64,000 nucleotides of DNA from Nocardia alba NBRC 108234 (GCF_001612665.1 NZ_BDAX01000023.1:158850-222849), one strand, 5' to 3'; shown: positions 41,261-50,587, counted from the first letter of the stretch. The notes: generated by a model not told the origin, from the letters alone. Program-made: numbers and translations.

Positions 41261-43090
41261 TTGTCTGTCACATCAGAGCTGGCGGCTGCCGAATCGGAGG
41301 CCGACAGACCGGAGCGGCCAGCGCCGCCGTCGAGTGGGGCACTGCGGTCGCTGAGGCGGTTTCTGCCTTTTCTCCGCCCTTACCGGGTGCCGTTTCTGCT
41401 GGCCAACGCGTTGGCGATCCTGACCGCGAGCACCGCGATCGCGATTCCGATGGTCATCGCGCGGGTGATCGACGGCCCGATCGCGCGGCGGGATTTCGTC
41501 GGTCTGCTGGCGCCGGTCGCGCTGATCTTCCTGCTCGGATCGCTCGACTCGTTCGGGATGTGGGGCAGGCGATGGCTGGTGTCCAAGCCCTCGACGATGT
41601 TCGAAATCACCATGCGCGCCAAGCTTTTCACGCAACTGCAAGCTCTGTCGATCGGCCGCCACGACGGCTGGCAGTCGGGGCAGCTGCTCTCGCGCGCCAT
41701 CGACGATCTGTCGGTGCTGCGGCGGTTCGTCGCGTTCGCCGCTACGTTTCTCATCGTCAACGGGGTGATCCTGCCCACCGGGCTGATCGTCTTGTTCGCG
41801 ATGAATTGGCAAGTGGGACTGATCTTCACGGTGATATCGCTGCCGTTGACGCTGTTCTGCGCGCGCTTCGTCCGCCGATTCGAGGTGGCCTCGCGGCTGT
41901 CGCAGGACCAGTCCGGCGACCTTGCCACCATCGCCCAGGAATCCGCGCAGGGCGTGCGGGTACTCAAGGCGCTGGGGCGTGGCCGCTTCTTCGGGATGCG
42001 TTTCACCGCGCTCTCCCGGGAACTACAGCGCACGGAGATGGAAAAGGTGCGCCTCGACGCCACGCTGTGGGCGGCGCTGGTGACCTTGCCGACCGTGTCG
42101 ATCGCGGTGTCGCTCGGGGTGGGCGGTTACGCGGTGGTGCACGGGTCGATGACGATGGGCACGCTCGTCGCGAGCATCACGCTGGCCACGTTCCTACAGT
42201 GGCCGATCATCTGGCTCGGCTTCCTGCTGTCGGATCTGTTCGAGGCACGCACCGCGGCCGATCGCTACTGGGAGATCATCGACACCCCGCTCGACATCGC
42301 CGACCCGCCGCACCCGGCGGAACTACCGACGCCGCTGCACGGGGAACTGGTCATCGACCGGGTCCGCTTCGCCTACCCGCGATCGGGTGACGGTCCGGAG
42401 AACACGGTGCTGGAAGAGATCTCGCTGCGGGTGCGGCCGGGGGAGACGGTCGCGCTCGTCGGCGCGACGGGCAGCGGCAAGACCGCGCTGCTCGAACTGA
42501 TTCCCCGGCTCTACGACGTCAGCGGTGGCCGGATCACCATCGACGGCGTCGATATCGCCACGCTGCGCTTGGCGCAGCTGCGCCGGGTGGTGACAGTGGC
42601 CTTCGAGGAACCGGTGCTGTTCTCGGCCAGCGTGCGCGAGAACGTGGCACTGGGCGACCCGCGCGCCACCGACGCCGACGTGCGTCAGGCGCTCGAGATC
42701 GCGCAGGCGAACGGGTTCGTCGACGCGTTGCCATGGGGACTCGATACCCGCATCGGCGAGCAGGGCATGAGTCTGTCGGGCGGCCAGCGTCAGCGGCTGG
42801 CCCTGGCCAGAGCGGTGCTCACCGGCGATACCTCCACCCCTGGCCGGATCATGGTCCTCGACGATCCGCTGTCGGCGCTGGATGTGGAAACCGAAGAGCG
42901 CGTACAGGTTCAGCTGCGGTCGGTGCTCTCCGGCGCGACCACACTGCTCGTCGCCCACCGGCCGTCCACCGCCGCGCTGGCCGACCGCGTCGCCCTGCTC
43001 GCCGATGGACGCATCGTCGCCGAGGGCAGCCACGAGAAGCTGCTGCGCACGAGCAGCCACTACCGCGAACTGATGGGAGGTGAGCAATGA
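41261..43090 (+). CDS. ABC exporter subunit, degenerate-ATPase partner
   Basis: A 609-residue six-helix half-transporter with fused nucleotide-binding domain. Walker A GATGSGKT is at 401-408 and the signature LSGGQ at 505-509 is canonical. The Walker B reads VLDDPLSALD, with Asp535 replacing the catalytic Glu, and the Q-loop is FEEPVLF (Glu for Gln). This is the pattern of the non-catalytic half of a heterodimeric exporter. TTG 41261 is chosen because a GGGGGAG precedes it. It overlaps the partner gene by ATGA (43087-43090). Confidence 0.87.
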   Translation: MSVTSELAAAESEADRPERPAPPSSGALRSLRRFLPFLRPYRVPFLLANALAILTASTAIAIPMVIARVIDGPIARRDFVGLLAPVALIFLLGSLDSFGMWGRRWLVSKPSTMFEITMRAKLFTQLQALSIGRHDGWQSGQLLSRAIDDLSVLRRFVAFAATFLIVNGVILPTGLIVLFAMNWQVGLIFTVISLPLTLFCARFVRRFEVASRLSQDQSGDLATIAQESAQGVRVLKALGRGRFFGMRFTALSRELQRTEMEKVRLDATLWAALVTLPTVSIAVSLGVGGYAVVHGSMTMGTLVASITLATFLQWPIIWLGFLLSDLFEARTAADRYWEIIDTPLDIADPPHPAELPTPLHGELVIDRVRFAYPRSGDGPENTVLEEISLRVRPGETVALVGATGSGKTALLELIPRLYDVSGGRITIDGVDIATLRLAQLRRVVTVAFEEPVLFSASVRENVALGDPRATDADVRQALEIAQANGFVDALPWGLDTRIGEQGMSLSGGQRQRLALARAVLTGDTSTPGRIMVLDDPLSALDVETEERVQVQLRSVLSGATTLLVAHRPSTAALADRVALLADGRIVAEGSHEKLLRTSSHYRELMGGEQ

Positions 43091-44946
43091 GCACCGACGC
43101 CGTGACAACGGAGAAGGCGGCGCCAGCGGAGCAGGTCGATGCGGCGGCCGACTGGCGCGGCATCGCCAAGGAGGACGATGCCGTCACCGGCACCGGAAAC
43201 CTGGTGCTGGCCGGGCGATCCCGGAGATTGCTCCTCGATCTGGTGCGGCCTTACCGCAAGCAGGCGATTCTCACCTTCGTCCTGATCGTGCTCGACAACG
43301 CGGCCAAGGTGTCGCTGCCGCTGTTCATCGCCTACGGGCTCGACCACGGAATCAGCCAAGGCCGCCAAGGTAATTGGACACCGATGGTCGCGACCGTCGC
43401 GGGATTCGTCGCGGTGACGCTGTTCTCGGGCCTCACCACCTTCGTGTTCCTGCGAGCCTCAGGGTCGCTGAGTCAGCGGGTGTTGTTCGACCTGCGGGTA
43501 CGCGCGTTCGGGCACACGCAGCGATTGAGCGTGTCGTTCCACGAGAAGTACACCTCGGGCAAGGTCGTCACCCGGCTCACCAGCGATATCGAAGCACTGC
43601 AGGAGCTGCTCGAAGGCGCGCTGAATCAGGCGCTGAGCGCGGTGATCTCGGTGGTGACCATCGCGGCCCTGCTGATCTGGCTCGACCCGTTACTCGCCGC
43701 GATCGTGCTGATCGGGTTCGTGCCGCTGATGCTGGTCACGCGGTGGGCGCAACGGCGTCAGCGCGCGGGCTACCGGCGCACGCGCGGAGCGATCGCGCGC
43801 GTTGTCGTGCAGTTCGTCGAGTCGATGAGCGGCATCCGGGCGGTCCAGGCGTTCCGGCGCGAACACCGCAACGACGAGGTTCTCGGCACCGAGGATTCGG
43901 TGTACCAGCAGGCGACGACCACCGCGATTCGCGGGATGGGCGATTACGTCGGGCTGTCCAACTTCATCGGCAAGCTCACCACGGTGATCGTGCTGCTGGT
44001 CGGTGCCTGGCAGGTGATGGAGGGCAACCTCGCGATCGGCGTGCTCGCGGCGTATCTGCTCTACCTCGATCAGTTCTACGGTCCGCTCGACGAACTCGCG
44101 CAGGTGTTCAACTCCTACCAGTCCGCCGCCGCGGCGCTGGAGAAGATCTCCGGCGTGCTCGAGGAAGAACCGACCGTCGCCGAACCCGAACATCCGGTCG
44201 CGCTCGAGCGGGCGAGCGGTGCGGTGCGGATGGACAAGGTCTGGTTCGGCTACCACACCACGTCGGTGCTGCCGGAATTCGATCTGGAGATCCCGGCCGG
44301 TCAGGTGGTGGCGCTGGTCGGTGCCACCGGTGCGGGCAAGTCGACGCTGGCGAAACTGCTCACCCGGTTCTACGACCCCAGCGGTGGTGTCATCACCCTC
44401 GACGACGTGGATCTGCGCCGCCTGGCCGATGTCGAGCTGCGCAGGCACGTCGTGATGATCACGCAGGAGGCCTACCTGTTCTCCGGCACCATCGCCGACA
44501 ACATCCGGCTGGGCAGGCCCGACGCGACCGACGCCGAGGTCACCGCTGCCGCGCGGGCGGTGGGGCTGGATGCCTTCGTCGGCGGACTCGCCGACGGGTA
44601 CGCCACCGACGTGCGCACGCGCGGTGGCAGGCTCTCGGCGGGTCAACGGCAGCTGGTGGCGTTCGCGCGGGTGTTCCTGGCCGACCCGGCGGTGATCGTC
44701 CTCGACGAGGCCACCTCCAGCTTGGATATCCCCGGTGAGCGGCTGGTGCAGCGCGCGCTGGAGACCCTGCTGCGCGACCGTACGGCCGTGATCATCGCCC
44801 ATCGGCTGTCCACCGTGGCCATTGCCGACCGGGTGCTGGTGCTCGACGGTGGCCGGATCGTGGAGGACGGCGCACCGGCCGAGCTGATCGCGGGCCAGGG
44901 CCGTTTCGCTGGATTGCACGCCGCATGGCGGGATTCGCTGGTGTGA
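43087..44946 (+). CDS. ABC exporter subunit, catalytic partner
   Basis: A 619-residue half-transporter. Walker A is GATGAGKST, Walker B VIVLDEATSSLD keeps the catalytic Glu, and the H-loop IIAHRLST is intact. Its signature is degenerate (LSAGQ), complementary to the partner at 41261, so the only canonical ATP site is formed by this Walker set and the partner's LSGGQ. The substrate is unknown; related pairs export drugs or lipids. The N-terminal 45 residues are Ala/Glu-rich and soluble. Confidence 0.88.
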   Translation: MSTDAVTTEKAAPAEQVDAAADWRGIAKEDDAVTGTGNLVLAGRSRRLLLDLVRPYRKQAILTFVLIVLDNAAKVSLPLFIAYGLDHGISQGRQGNWTPMVATVAGFVAVTLFSGLTTFVFLRASGSLSQRVLFDLRVRAFGHTQRLSVSFHEKYTSGKVVTRLTSDIEALQELLEGALNQALSAVISVVTIAALLIWLDPLLAAIVLIGFVPLMLVTRWAQRRQRAGYRRTRGAIARVVVQFVESMSGIRAVQAFRREHRNDEVLGTEDSVYQQATTTAIRGMGDYVGLSNFIGKLTTVIVLLVGAWQVMEGNLAIGVLAAYLLYLDQFYGPLDELAQVFNSYQSAAAALEKISGVLEEEPTVAEPEHPVALERASGAVRMDKVWFGYHTTSVLPEFDLEIPAGQVVALVGATGAGKSTLAKLLTRFYDPSGGVITLDDVDLRRLADVELRRHVVMITQEAYLFSGTIADNIRLGRPDATDAEVTAAARAVGLDAFVGGLADGYATDVRTRGGRLSAGQRQLVAFARVFLADPAVIVLDEATSSLDIPGERLVQRALETLLRDRTAVIIAHRLSTVAIADRVLVLDGGRIVEDGAPAELIAGQGRFAGLHAAWRDSLV

Positions 44947-44995
44947 TGCGCCCGTGTTGTGCGGTACCGGGGCTGGTGTCGCTTACCGTAGAGAG

Positions 44996-45613
44996 GTGAC
45001 GACCCCAGCCCCGGGCCCGGCCGACGGCCCCACCGAGATCAGACCGGCCTCCCGGTGGCCCGCGGTGCTCACCTGGCGTGCCCACGACAACAGCCGCATG
45101 GAATCGGTGCGGGTGACAGTGAACGGCAATCGGATCAGGGCGGCGGGCCGGATGATCGGCTGTGCCGGCGATGAGCACCCGGCATTCAGCGCGTCCTACG
45201 ACCTGGTCACCGATGAGGCGGGCGCGACGCGGCGGCTGTCGCTGCGCACCACCACGGCGGCAGGCGAACGCCATGCCTCGATCTCGCGCGACGAGGAGAA
45301 CTACTGGCTCGTCGACGCGGGCGGCACCCACGTGCGCTCCACCTTCGGCGGCGCACTCGATGTCGACGTGGTGCTGAGCCCGTTCTTCAACACGCTGCCG
45401 ATCCGCCGGTTCGGTCTGCAGAACGCCGTCGGTGACGTCCAGGTCCCCGTCGTCTATGTGCGGCTGCCCGACCTGCTGGTGCAGGAGGCCGAGCTCACCT
45501 ACTCGAGCGCGTCCGACGGTATCAACGTCCTCTCACCGGTCTCGAGCGCCACCCTCACGGTTGATCCGGAAGGTTTCGTCCTCGATTACCCAGGCTTGGC
45601 CGAACGCGCCTGA
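44996..45613 (+). CDS. Putative glycolipid-binding domain protein
   Basis: A 205-residue protein of the putative glycolipid-binding family (PF06475 type), a beta-barrel fold: PAVLTWRAHDNSRMESVRV, YDLVTDEAGATRRLSLRTT, and SPFFNTLPIRRFGL. GTG 44996 is preferred; a start at 44954 would overlap the promoter region. It is convergent with tyrA (7 bp gap). Family function is not established experimentally. Confidence 0.85.
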   Translation: MTTPAPGPADGPTEIRPASRWPAVLTWRAHDNSRMESVRVTVNGNRIRAAGRMIGCAGDEHPAFSASYDLVTDEAGATRRLSLRTTTAAGERHASISRDEENYWLVDAGGTHVRSTFGGALDVDVVLSPFFNTLPIRRFGLQNAVGDVQVPVVYVRLPDLLVQEAELTYSSASDGINVLSPVSSATLTVDPEGFVLDYPGLAERA

Positions 45614-45620
45614 CTCATCC

Positions 45621-46568
45621 TCAGAGCGTGCGGAGCACCCCACCGTCGCGACCTGCGCGGTGCAGCTCGCCCAGCCAGTCGCCGACGCCGGGGGTGATGC
45701 CGGTGATGTCCCAGGTGGCGCGGTTGTCGTAGGCGGTGCGGCCGCGGAAACCCGTCTCGACGAGTTCGCCGAGACCGCCGTCCGCGCGCAGGCGATCGCG
45801 CGCAGTGACGAGTGTCTCGATGGCCTCGTCGAGAACCTGTTCCAGCGCGGTGGCGTTCGGCTCGCAGATCGCGCGCACGAGGTCGGGCGCGGTGGCGGCG
45901 ACACGGGTCCCGTCGCGGAACGAGCCCGCCGCCAGGCCGAGCGCCAGCCTGCCGCCCTCGGCACCCGAGGCGGCCAGCGCTTCGGCCAGCATGTGTGGCA
46001 GATGCGAGATCCGCGCGACCGCTCGATCGTGTTCCTCGGCCACCACCGGCACCACCACCGAACCGCAGTCCACCGCGAGCGCCACCACCCGCGACCACGG
46101 TCGCACCCGGGTTCCCTCATCCACTCCGACGGCCCAGACGGCATCCCGAAAAAGTTCGGAATCAGTAGCAGCCCAACCCGATTCGGCTGTTCCCGTCATC
46201 GGATGTCCGCCCACGTAGTCGGCTTCCAGGCCATGCTTTCGCACCGCGTCCAGCACTGGCCCCTTCACGCTCACCACATCGGTCAGCGGGCAGCCGGGCG
46301 CGTGTGCGGCGATCTCGGCCAGAAGGTGTTCGACCGCGGGCATCGGCACCGCGATCACCAGCAGCGCGTTCACCTCGGCGGCCCGAGCCAGCACCGCCGA
46401 CAGGTCCCCTGACACCTCGAACCCGTCCTGGCGCGCGGCGGAAACGCCGGTCTCGGAGCGGTTGTAACCGAACGCCGGGTACCCCGCTGCGACGGCGGCG
46501 CGCAGCAGCGAACCGCCGATCAGGCCGGTCCCGAGGACGCAAACAGCCCCACGCTCGTCGATGCTCAT
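45621..46568 (-). CDS. tyrA: Prephenate dehydrogenase TyrA
   Basis: A 315-residue NAD-dependent enzyme of tyrosine synthesis. It opens with the nucleotide fold AVCVLGTGLIGGSLLR (residues of about 8-23), then LTDVVSVKGPVL, YVGGHPMTGTAESGW with the prephenate-contact histidine, and HDRAVARISHLPHMLAEAL. It corresponds to Rv3754. ATG 46568 is chosen for the fold start. It is divergent from the TadA-associated gene. Confidence 0.93.
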   Translation of the reverse strand: MSIDERGAVCVLGTGLIGGSLLRAAVAAGYPAFGYNRSETGVSAARQDGFEVSGDLSAVLARAAEVNALLVIAVPMPAVEHLLAEIAAHAPGCPLTDVVSVKGPVLDAVRKHGLEADYVGGHPMTGTAESGWAATDSELFRDAVWAVGVDEGTRVRPWSRVVALAVDCGSVVVPVVAEEHDRAVARISHLPHMLAEALAASGAEGGRLALGLAAGSFRDGTRVAATAPDLVRAICEPNATALEQVLDEAIETLVTARDRLRADGGLGELVETGFRGRTAYDNRATWDITGITPGVGDWLGELHRAGRDGGVLRTL

Positions 46569-46626
46569 CTGAACAGATTGGCACACGAGTTCATCATTAG
46601 GGGTGGGACAGACTACCGTTTGGTCC

Positions 46627-47166
46627 ATGGCAGCACAGCGCTCGGGCACGAACAGGGCGACGTCGGATGACGACTTCGACGTCGAAGGGTTCGCAGTGGC
46701 CGTGGTCCGCGAAGAAGGCACATGGCGGGTCAGCCCGCTCAGCTCCGATGCCCTGCACGATCTGTCGGCGGCCGAGACCGAACTTAAGGCTTTACGCAGC
46801 TCAGGTGCGGTCTTCGGCCTGATCGACGTCGACGACGAATTCTTCATCGTGTTGCGTCCCGCGCCGAGCGGCACCCGCCTGCTCGTCTCGGACGCCACCG
46901 CGGCGATCGACTACGACATCGCCGCCGACGTCCTCGACGTGCTCAATGTCGAGATTCCCGACATCGATCCCGACGACCTCGACGACGTCGAGCCGTGGGA
47001 AGAGGGCGACCTCGGAGTTCTGGCCGATCTCGGCCTGCCCGAGCCGGTCTTCAGTGTGATCCTGGCCGAAACCGACCTCTACCCCGACGAGCAGCTCGGC
47101 ATGATCGCCCAGCGCCTCGGTTTCGCCGACGAATTCGCCGCGGTCCTGGACAAAATGCCGAGGTGA
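46627..47166 (+). CDS. tRNA adenosine deaminase-associated protein
   Basis: A 179-residue protein (Rv3753c-like) found next to tadA across actinobacteria. The N-terminal half is GFAVAVVREEGTWRVSPL and AVFGLIDVDDEFFIVLRPAP; the rest is strikingly acidic (PDIDPDDLDDVEPWEEGD). Its biochemical role is unknown. It is coupled to tadA by GTGA (47163-47166). Confidence 0.9.
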   Translation: MAAQRSGTNRATSDDDFDVEGFAVAVVREEGTWRVSPLSSDALHDLSAAETELKALRSSGAVFGLIDVDDEFFIVLRPAPSGTRLLVSDATAAIDYDIAADVLDVLNVEIPDIDPDDLDDVEPWEEGDLGVLADLGLPEPVFSVILAETDLYPDEQLGMIAQRLGFADEFAAVLDKMPR

Positions 47167-47612
47167 CCGACGAGGAGATGATGCGCGCCGCCCTGGCGGC
47201 CGCAGCCGACGCCGACCCGCGCGATGTGCCGGTCGGCGCCGTCGTCTTCGACGCGCGAGGCCGTGAACTGGCCCGCGCCACCAACGCCAGGGAAGCCCTC
47301 GGTGACCCGACCGCACACGCCGAAGTTCTCGCCCTGCGCGCGGCGGCCGCCGTCCACGGTGACGGCTGGCGCCTCGAGGGCGCGACCTTGGCGGTCACTC
47401 TCGAACCGTGCACGATGTGCGCGGGCGCGTTGGTACTGGCCCGGGTCGGCAAGGTCGTCTTCGGCGCCTGGGAACCCAAGACCGGCGCCGTCGGCTCACT
47501 CTGGGATGTGGTCCGCGACCGCAGACTCAACCATCGCCCCGAAGTCCGCGGCGGCATCCTCGAATCCGACTGCGTCGCCCTCCTCGATACCTTCTTCAAA
47601 AACCAGCGCTGA
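47163..47612 (+). CDS. tadA: tRNA-specific adenosine deaminase TadA
   Basis: A 149-residue zinc deaminase converting A34 to inosine in tRNA-Arg(ACG). The catalytic motif is THAEVLALR (His-Ala-Glu) and the metal ligands are PCTMCAGA; NHRPEVRGGI forms the usual C-terminal part. Its substrate tRNA lies at 35252 in this window. GTG 47163 overlaps the upstream stop. Confidence 0.95.
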   Translation: MTDEEMMRAALAAAADADPRDVPVGAVVFDARGRELARATNAREALGDPTAHAEVLALRAAAAVHGDGWRLEGATLAVTLEPCTMCAGALVLARVGKVVFGAWEPKTGAVGSLWDVVRDRRLNHRPEVRGGILESDCVALLDTFFKNQR

Positions 47613-47658
47613 CCAGCCGATTTAACAATCTCCCACCCGCTCCGGTACCGTAGTCGGC

Positions 47659-47749
47659 GGTGGCGTGTCCGAGCGGCCTAAGGAGCACGCCTCGAAAGCG
47701 TGTGAGGGGTAACCCCCCTCCGAGGGTTCAAATCCCTCCGCCACCGCCA
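47659..47749 (+). tRNA. tRNA-Ser(CGA)
   Basis: Acceptor GGTGGCG (47659-47665) / CGCCACC (47739-47745), anticodon loop CTCGAAA between CACGC and GCGTG (anticodon CGA), long variable arm, discriminator G, encoded CCA. It is 91 bases long. It borders the accessory segment. Confidence 0.97.
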
Positions 47750-47751
47750 AA

Positions 47752-47788
47752 GCCTCTGACCTGCTAAGCCCAGGTCAGAGGCTTTTTT
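47752..47788 (+). terminator. Rho-independent terminator
   Basis: Perfect 12 bp arms GCCTCTGACCTG (47752-47763) and CAGGTCAGAGGC (47771-47782) followed by six T's. It terminates the tRNA-Ser(CGA) transcript. Confidence 0.92.
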
Positions 47789-47875
47789 ATGCCGTATCGG
47801 CCTACCCGTTCGGTCTGTACCCACATTTCGCCCACACTCCGGTCGCGGCAGTTGGCCTCCGTACGCCGCCCGCAA

Positions 47876-49720
47876 TTACCTCCCGTGTCCGAGTCCCTTC
47901 TCGATCCCCTTCGATAATCCGGGTCCTTCGCGTGCCCGTGACTTCAGCTCGGGATGCGGTTCTCGCTGTAGTGTTCGCTCGCGCTCCAACTCCAAACGCT
48001 TCTGCTCCAAGTCCTCCCGCGACCGTGCCACAGCAGGCGCGGACATCCCACGGTCCGTCGCCTGCCGCACGTACACCAGGTTCAGGTCTACGCCCTTGTC
48101 GACCATCTGAATTTGCTTGGCGAGCGCTACCTCTGGGCTGTGCTTGTCCACCCAGCGAGGACCGTCACCGACCTCGACCACGAGAGCATGAGCCTTGTCG
48201 TCCGGCCGTGCCGTTCCCCGCGCTATCGCGTCTACCACCCGTGGGTCGATACCTCGCTCTGCCAGCCGCTTCGCGTCCAACCGCAGGATGTTCGCCAACT
48301 CCGGGGCCCGTTCCATTCGGGCCTTGTCTTCTAGCCGGTCTACCCCGCGAGGCTTGCCCTGCTCTAGGGCAGCCCGCTCCAGGGCTTTGTTGTGTGCGTC
48401 GGCGATCCGGGCCATCAGCTCCCGGTTCTCCCGCTCACGAACCTCCCGCGCTTGCACCGCACGGGCCTTCTCCCGAATGTCCTGCTCCGCCGCCTTCACA
48501 TGCTCGACCGTGACCGCCTGACCGCGGGTGTCACGTTGCTGCGCCAGCACGAGTTCGGCGACCTCACGATGCACTGGTGTCGGTAAAGCCAACCCCTGCA
48601 ACACTTCCCGCTCCAACACCAACCGATCCTCGATCTCGCGCTGCTGCATCAGGTGCAGCATCCCGCCCATGGCACGAGCCATCACAGGATCGACCCCCGG
48701 CAGCTCCAACTGCTTCACTGGGGTTTTGGCGGGCACCTGCGCACGCACCGAACTCACCGCGGACAACACGATCTCCCGGTCCACCCGCGCCACCTGCTGC
48801 CACAACGCCTGCGCGCGTTGGTCGCGTTGCTGGGCTTGTACCTGCTCGACGATCTGCGCTTCCTTCAACCGCAACTGCGACGCTTCGCGTGCAGCTTTGT
48901 CGACACGCTGCGTGAACCCTTTGTCGGCCTCTACCAGGTACGCCAGATCATCGCGGGCCTGGACTAACGCCTCCAACCCGATCGGGTTGCCTCGCTCTTT
49001 CGCCTTCTCGATCTCGCGGGTGAACTGCTCCAGCGCGCGCGGCACGGTCCGCAACTCGGGGGAGTCACGCACCTTCTCGATCAAATGCCCCAGCTTCTCG
49101 ACCGTCTTCGCGCGCACGATCGGACGGCCGGCCTCGACCGCGCGCTCGAACTGCGGCTCTGACAGCTCGACAACCACGAACTTGCCGGGGTAGTCCTTCG
49201 CGAGTTGCTGGGCTTCGCGCATTACCTCTGGATGCGGGGGATGTGACTCACGAATGATGTACTCGCTGCGGTCCTGCGTCAGGCCCTTCGCGAGGAGTTC
49301 GCGTTCTTTGTAGAGCTGCCGCAGCCCTTCCTTCTTGCTGACCCATCCGGCCTTGAATTCGGTGGTGGTGCCAACGATCTCGACCCCGGCAACCCGAACG
49401 ACTTGCGCGGCGTCGTGTCTGCGCGGTCCCAAGGTTGTGGGTTGCGGGTGCTCGTGTCGCCACCCCTGCGCTTCCGTGCGGCCTTGAAGGTGCTGGTGGC
49501 CGTACATCATCGTGTCGTGCAGGAGTTTTCGGTCACCCCACAACTCGACTTGGCGTTGCCAGTCCAGCGGGTCGCGAATCTTGTCGAGCTGGGTGGCAGC
49601 CTCAGCGATCCTGGCCATCACGTAAGCCTTGTGCCCGGCGTCCCCGGCCTCCGTGAGACCGCGATCCGTCCGGGGAACAATGTCATGCGACTGCTCGCCG
49701 CCGGGGGTGGGATCAGTCAC
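47876..49720 (-). CDS. Large coiled-coil protein with a D...ExK nuclease-like N-terminal domain
   Basis: A 614-residue protein that I do not recognise as a named family. Residues of about 85-195 look like a PD-(D/E)xK nuclease core: Asp103, then VEIVGTTTEFKAG with Glu121-x-Lys123, then a helix KKEGLRQLYKERELL and strand KFVVVELSEPQFERAV. Residues of about 250-470 are long charged helices (coiled coil), followed by another structured part (LRLDAKRLAERGIDPRVVDA, then DKAHALVVEVGDGP) and a basic C-terminus. No signal peptide. GTG 49720 has a G-rich stretch upstream. It follows the 49750 gene by 29 bp, so they are one operon. Possible roles are plasmid-transfer DNA processing or a toxin-like nuclease. 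Confidence 0.65.
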   Translation of the reverse strand: MTDPTPGGEQSHDIVPRTDRGLTEAGDAGHKAYVMARIAEAATQLDKIRDPLDWQRQVELWGDRKLLHDTMMYGHQHLQGRTEAQGWRHEHPQPTTLGPRRHDAAQVVRVAGVEIVGTTTEFKAGWVSKKEGLRQLYKERELLAKGLTQDRSEYIIRESHPPHPEVMREAQQLAKDYPGKFVVVELSEPQFERAVEAGRPIVRAKTVEKLGHLIEKVRDSPELRTVPRALEQFTREIEKAKERGNPIGLEALVQARDDLAYLVEADKGFTQRVDKAAREASQLRLKEAQIVEQVQAQQRDQRAQALWQQVARVDREIVLSAVSSVRAQVPAKTPVKQLELPGVDPVMARAMGGMLHLMQQREIEDRLVLEREVLQGLALPTPVHREVAELVLAQQRDTRGQAVTVEHVKAAEQDIREKARAVQAREVRERENRELMARIADAHNKALERAALEQGKPRGVDRLEDKARMERAPELANILRLDAKRLAERGIDPRVVDAIARGTARPDDKAHALVVEVGDGPRWVDKHSPEVALAKQIQMVDKGVDLNLVYVRQATDRGMSAPAVARSREDLEQKRLELERERTLQREPHPELKSRAREGPGLSKGIEKGLGHGR

Positions 49721-49749
49721 CGTGCGCCCCCGTCACCGGGGGGAGCGGG

Positions 49750-50247
49750 CTACACCATGGAGCGTTTTGCGGCCTCGCGTGTCCAGGCGATGAGCCGATC
49801 ACGTTCGCGCACCAGCTCGCCAGCATTCCGGTAGAGGATGATCTTGCGAATCGACAGGCCCGGATCAGTCCAGAACGTGTGACCCGGAAGTTCGATCGCG
49901 GGGCCGATCGGGACGGATTCGTACAGCTTGACCCAAACCCAGTGGCCTTCGCCCATGGTGCGGAGGTAGATGTGTCCGATGCCGCGGGCACACAGTGCGA
50001 GGTAGGCCATTTCCTCGGGTGTGGCTTCCTCTCCGATATGCGGAAAACGGGCCAACGCCGCGTCCTCGATCGCGGACAGCCCGGCATCGGTCCATGGGTC
50101 ATCCAGATCGGCCAAACAGGGAACCACGCTGATGAGCTCGGCAAGGTCTTCTGCTTCGCGTTCCTGCCACGCCCGGAATTCCGGCGACCGCTGTTGTTTC
50201 GCCAGGCGACGGAGTTCGATCTCTGAATACGGCCGGTCTTCGCCCAT
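49750..50247 (-). CDS. Hypothetical protein upstream of the nuclease-like gene
   Basis: A 165-residue acidic protein with no family I recognise. Visible segments are RRLAKQQRSPEFRAWQERE, TPEEMAYLALCARGIGHIYL, GEGHWVWVKLYESV and SIRKIILYRNAGELVRERDRL. ATG 50247 is preferred over longer readings. Because it is co-directional and 29 bp before the nuclease-like gene, a cognate immunity or accessory role is possible but purely inferred. Confidence 0.6.
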   Translation of the reverse strand: MGEDRPYSEIELRRLAKQQRSPEFRAWQEREAEDLAELISVVPCLADLDDPWTDAGLSAIEDAALARFPHIGEEATPEEMAYLALCARGIGHIYLRTMGEGHWVWVKLYESVPIGPAIELPGHTFWTDPGLSIRKIILYRNAGELVRERDRLIAWTREAAKRSMV

Positions 50248-50322
50248 GGGGTGCGCCTTTCCGGTGTGCTCGCGTCGAGTGTGATCCGGTCTGCGTATAT
50301 CAGGGTAGCCACAGCGCACCGT

Positions 50323-50587
50323 TCAGTGTTTCGAGTTCCGGAGTTGAGCGCCTGCCCATCGGCGGCACTCGTCCAGGTGCACGGCCACGAACCGCGCTCG
50401 TTTGTCGCGGTCCTCGGTGACGCGCCAGATCATGTTCCAGCGGTTGGCCCACATGCCGTTCGCGAGGACGCTCGGCGTGTTCATGTCGTCGTCGGGCGGC
50501 CGTCGGTCCGGGTGCGGCCGCGTCGACCGCCGCGGTTGTGTCGGCGTGCAACACGGCCAGCTCGCGCGCCAGGTCTTCGTCATTCAT
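50323..50587 (-). pseudogene. Small gene with an apparent frameshift
   Basis: ATG 50587 overlaps the upstream stop (ATGA, 50584-50587) and encodes a natural-looking start (NDEDLARELAVLHADTTAA). Beyond about residue 35 that frame turns into Arg/Pro-rich sequence, while the +1 frame becomes convincing: NTPSVLANGMWANRWNMIW, then KRARFVAVHLDECRRWAG, ending at 50323. The second part has an ATG at 50484 without a ribosome-binding site. The simplest reading is one gene with an indel near 50490; two overlapping genes or programmed shifting are alternatives. Confidence 0.5.

Noticed and set aside
47739..47770. tRNA-Ser(CGA) 3' end as an integration site for the accessory segment
   Set aside because: I looked for a repeat of the tRNA 3' end near 52300. 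Only a weak resemblance exists (CGCCAAAGCC against CGCCAAAAGCC), too short to support an attachment site.
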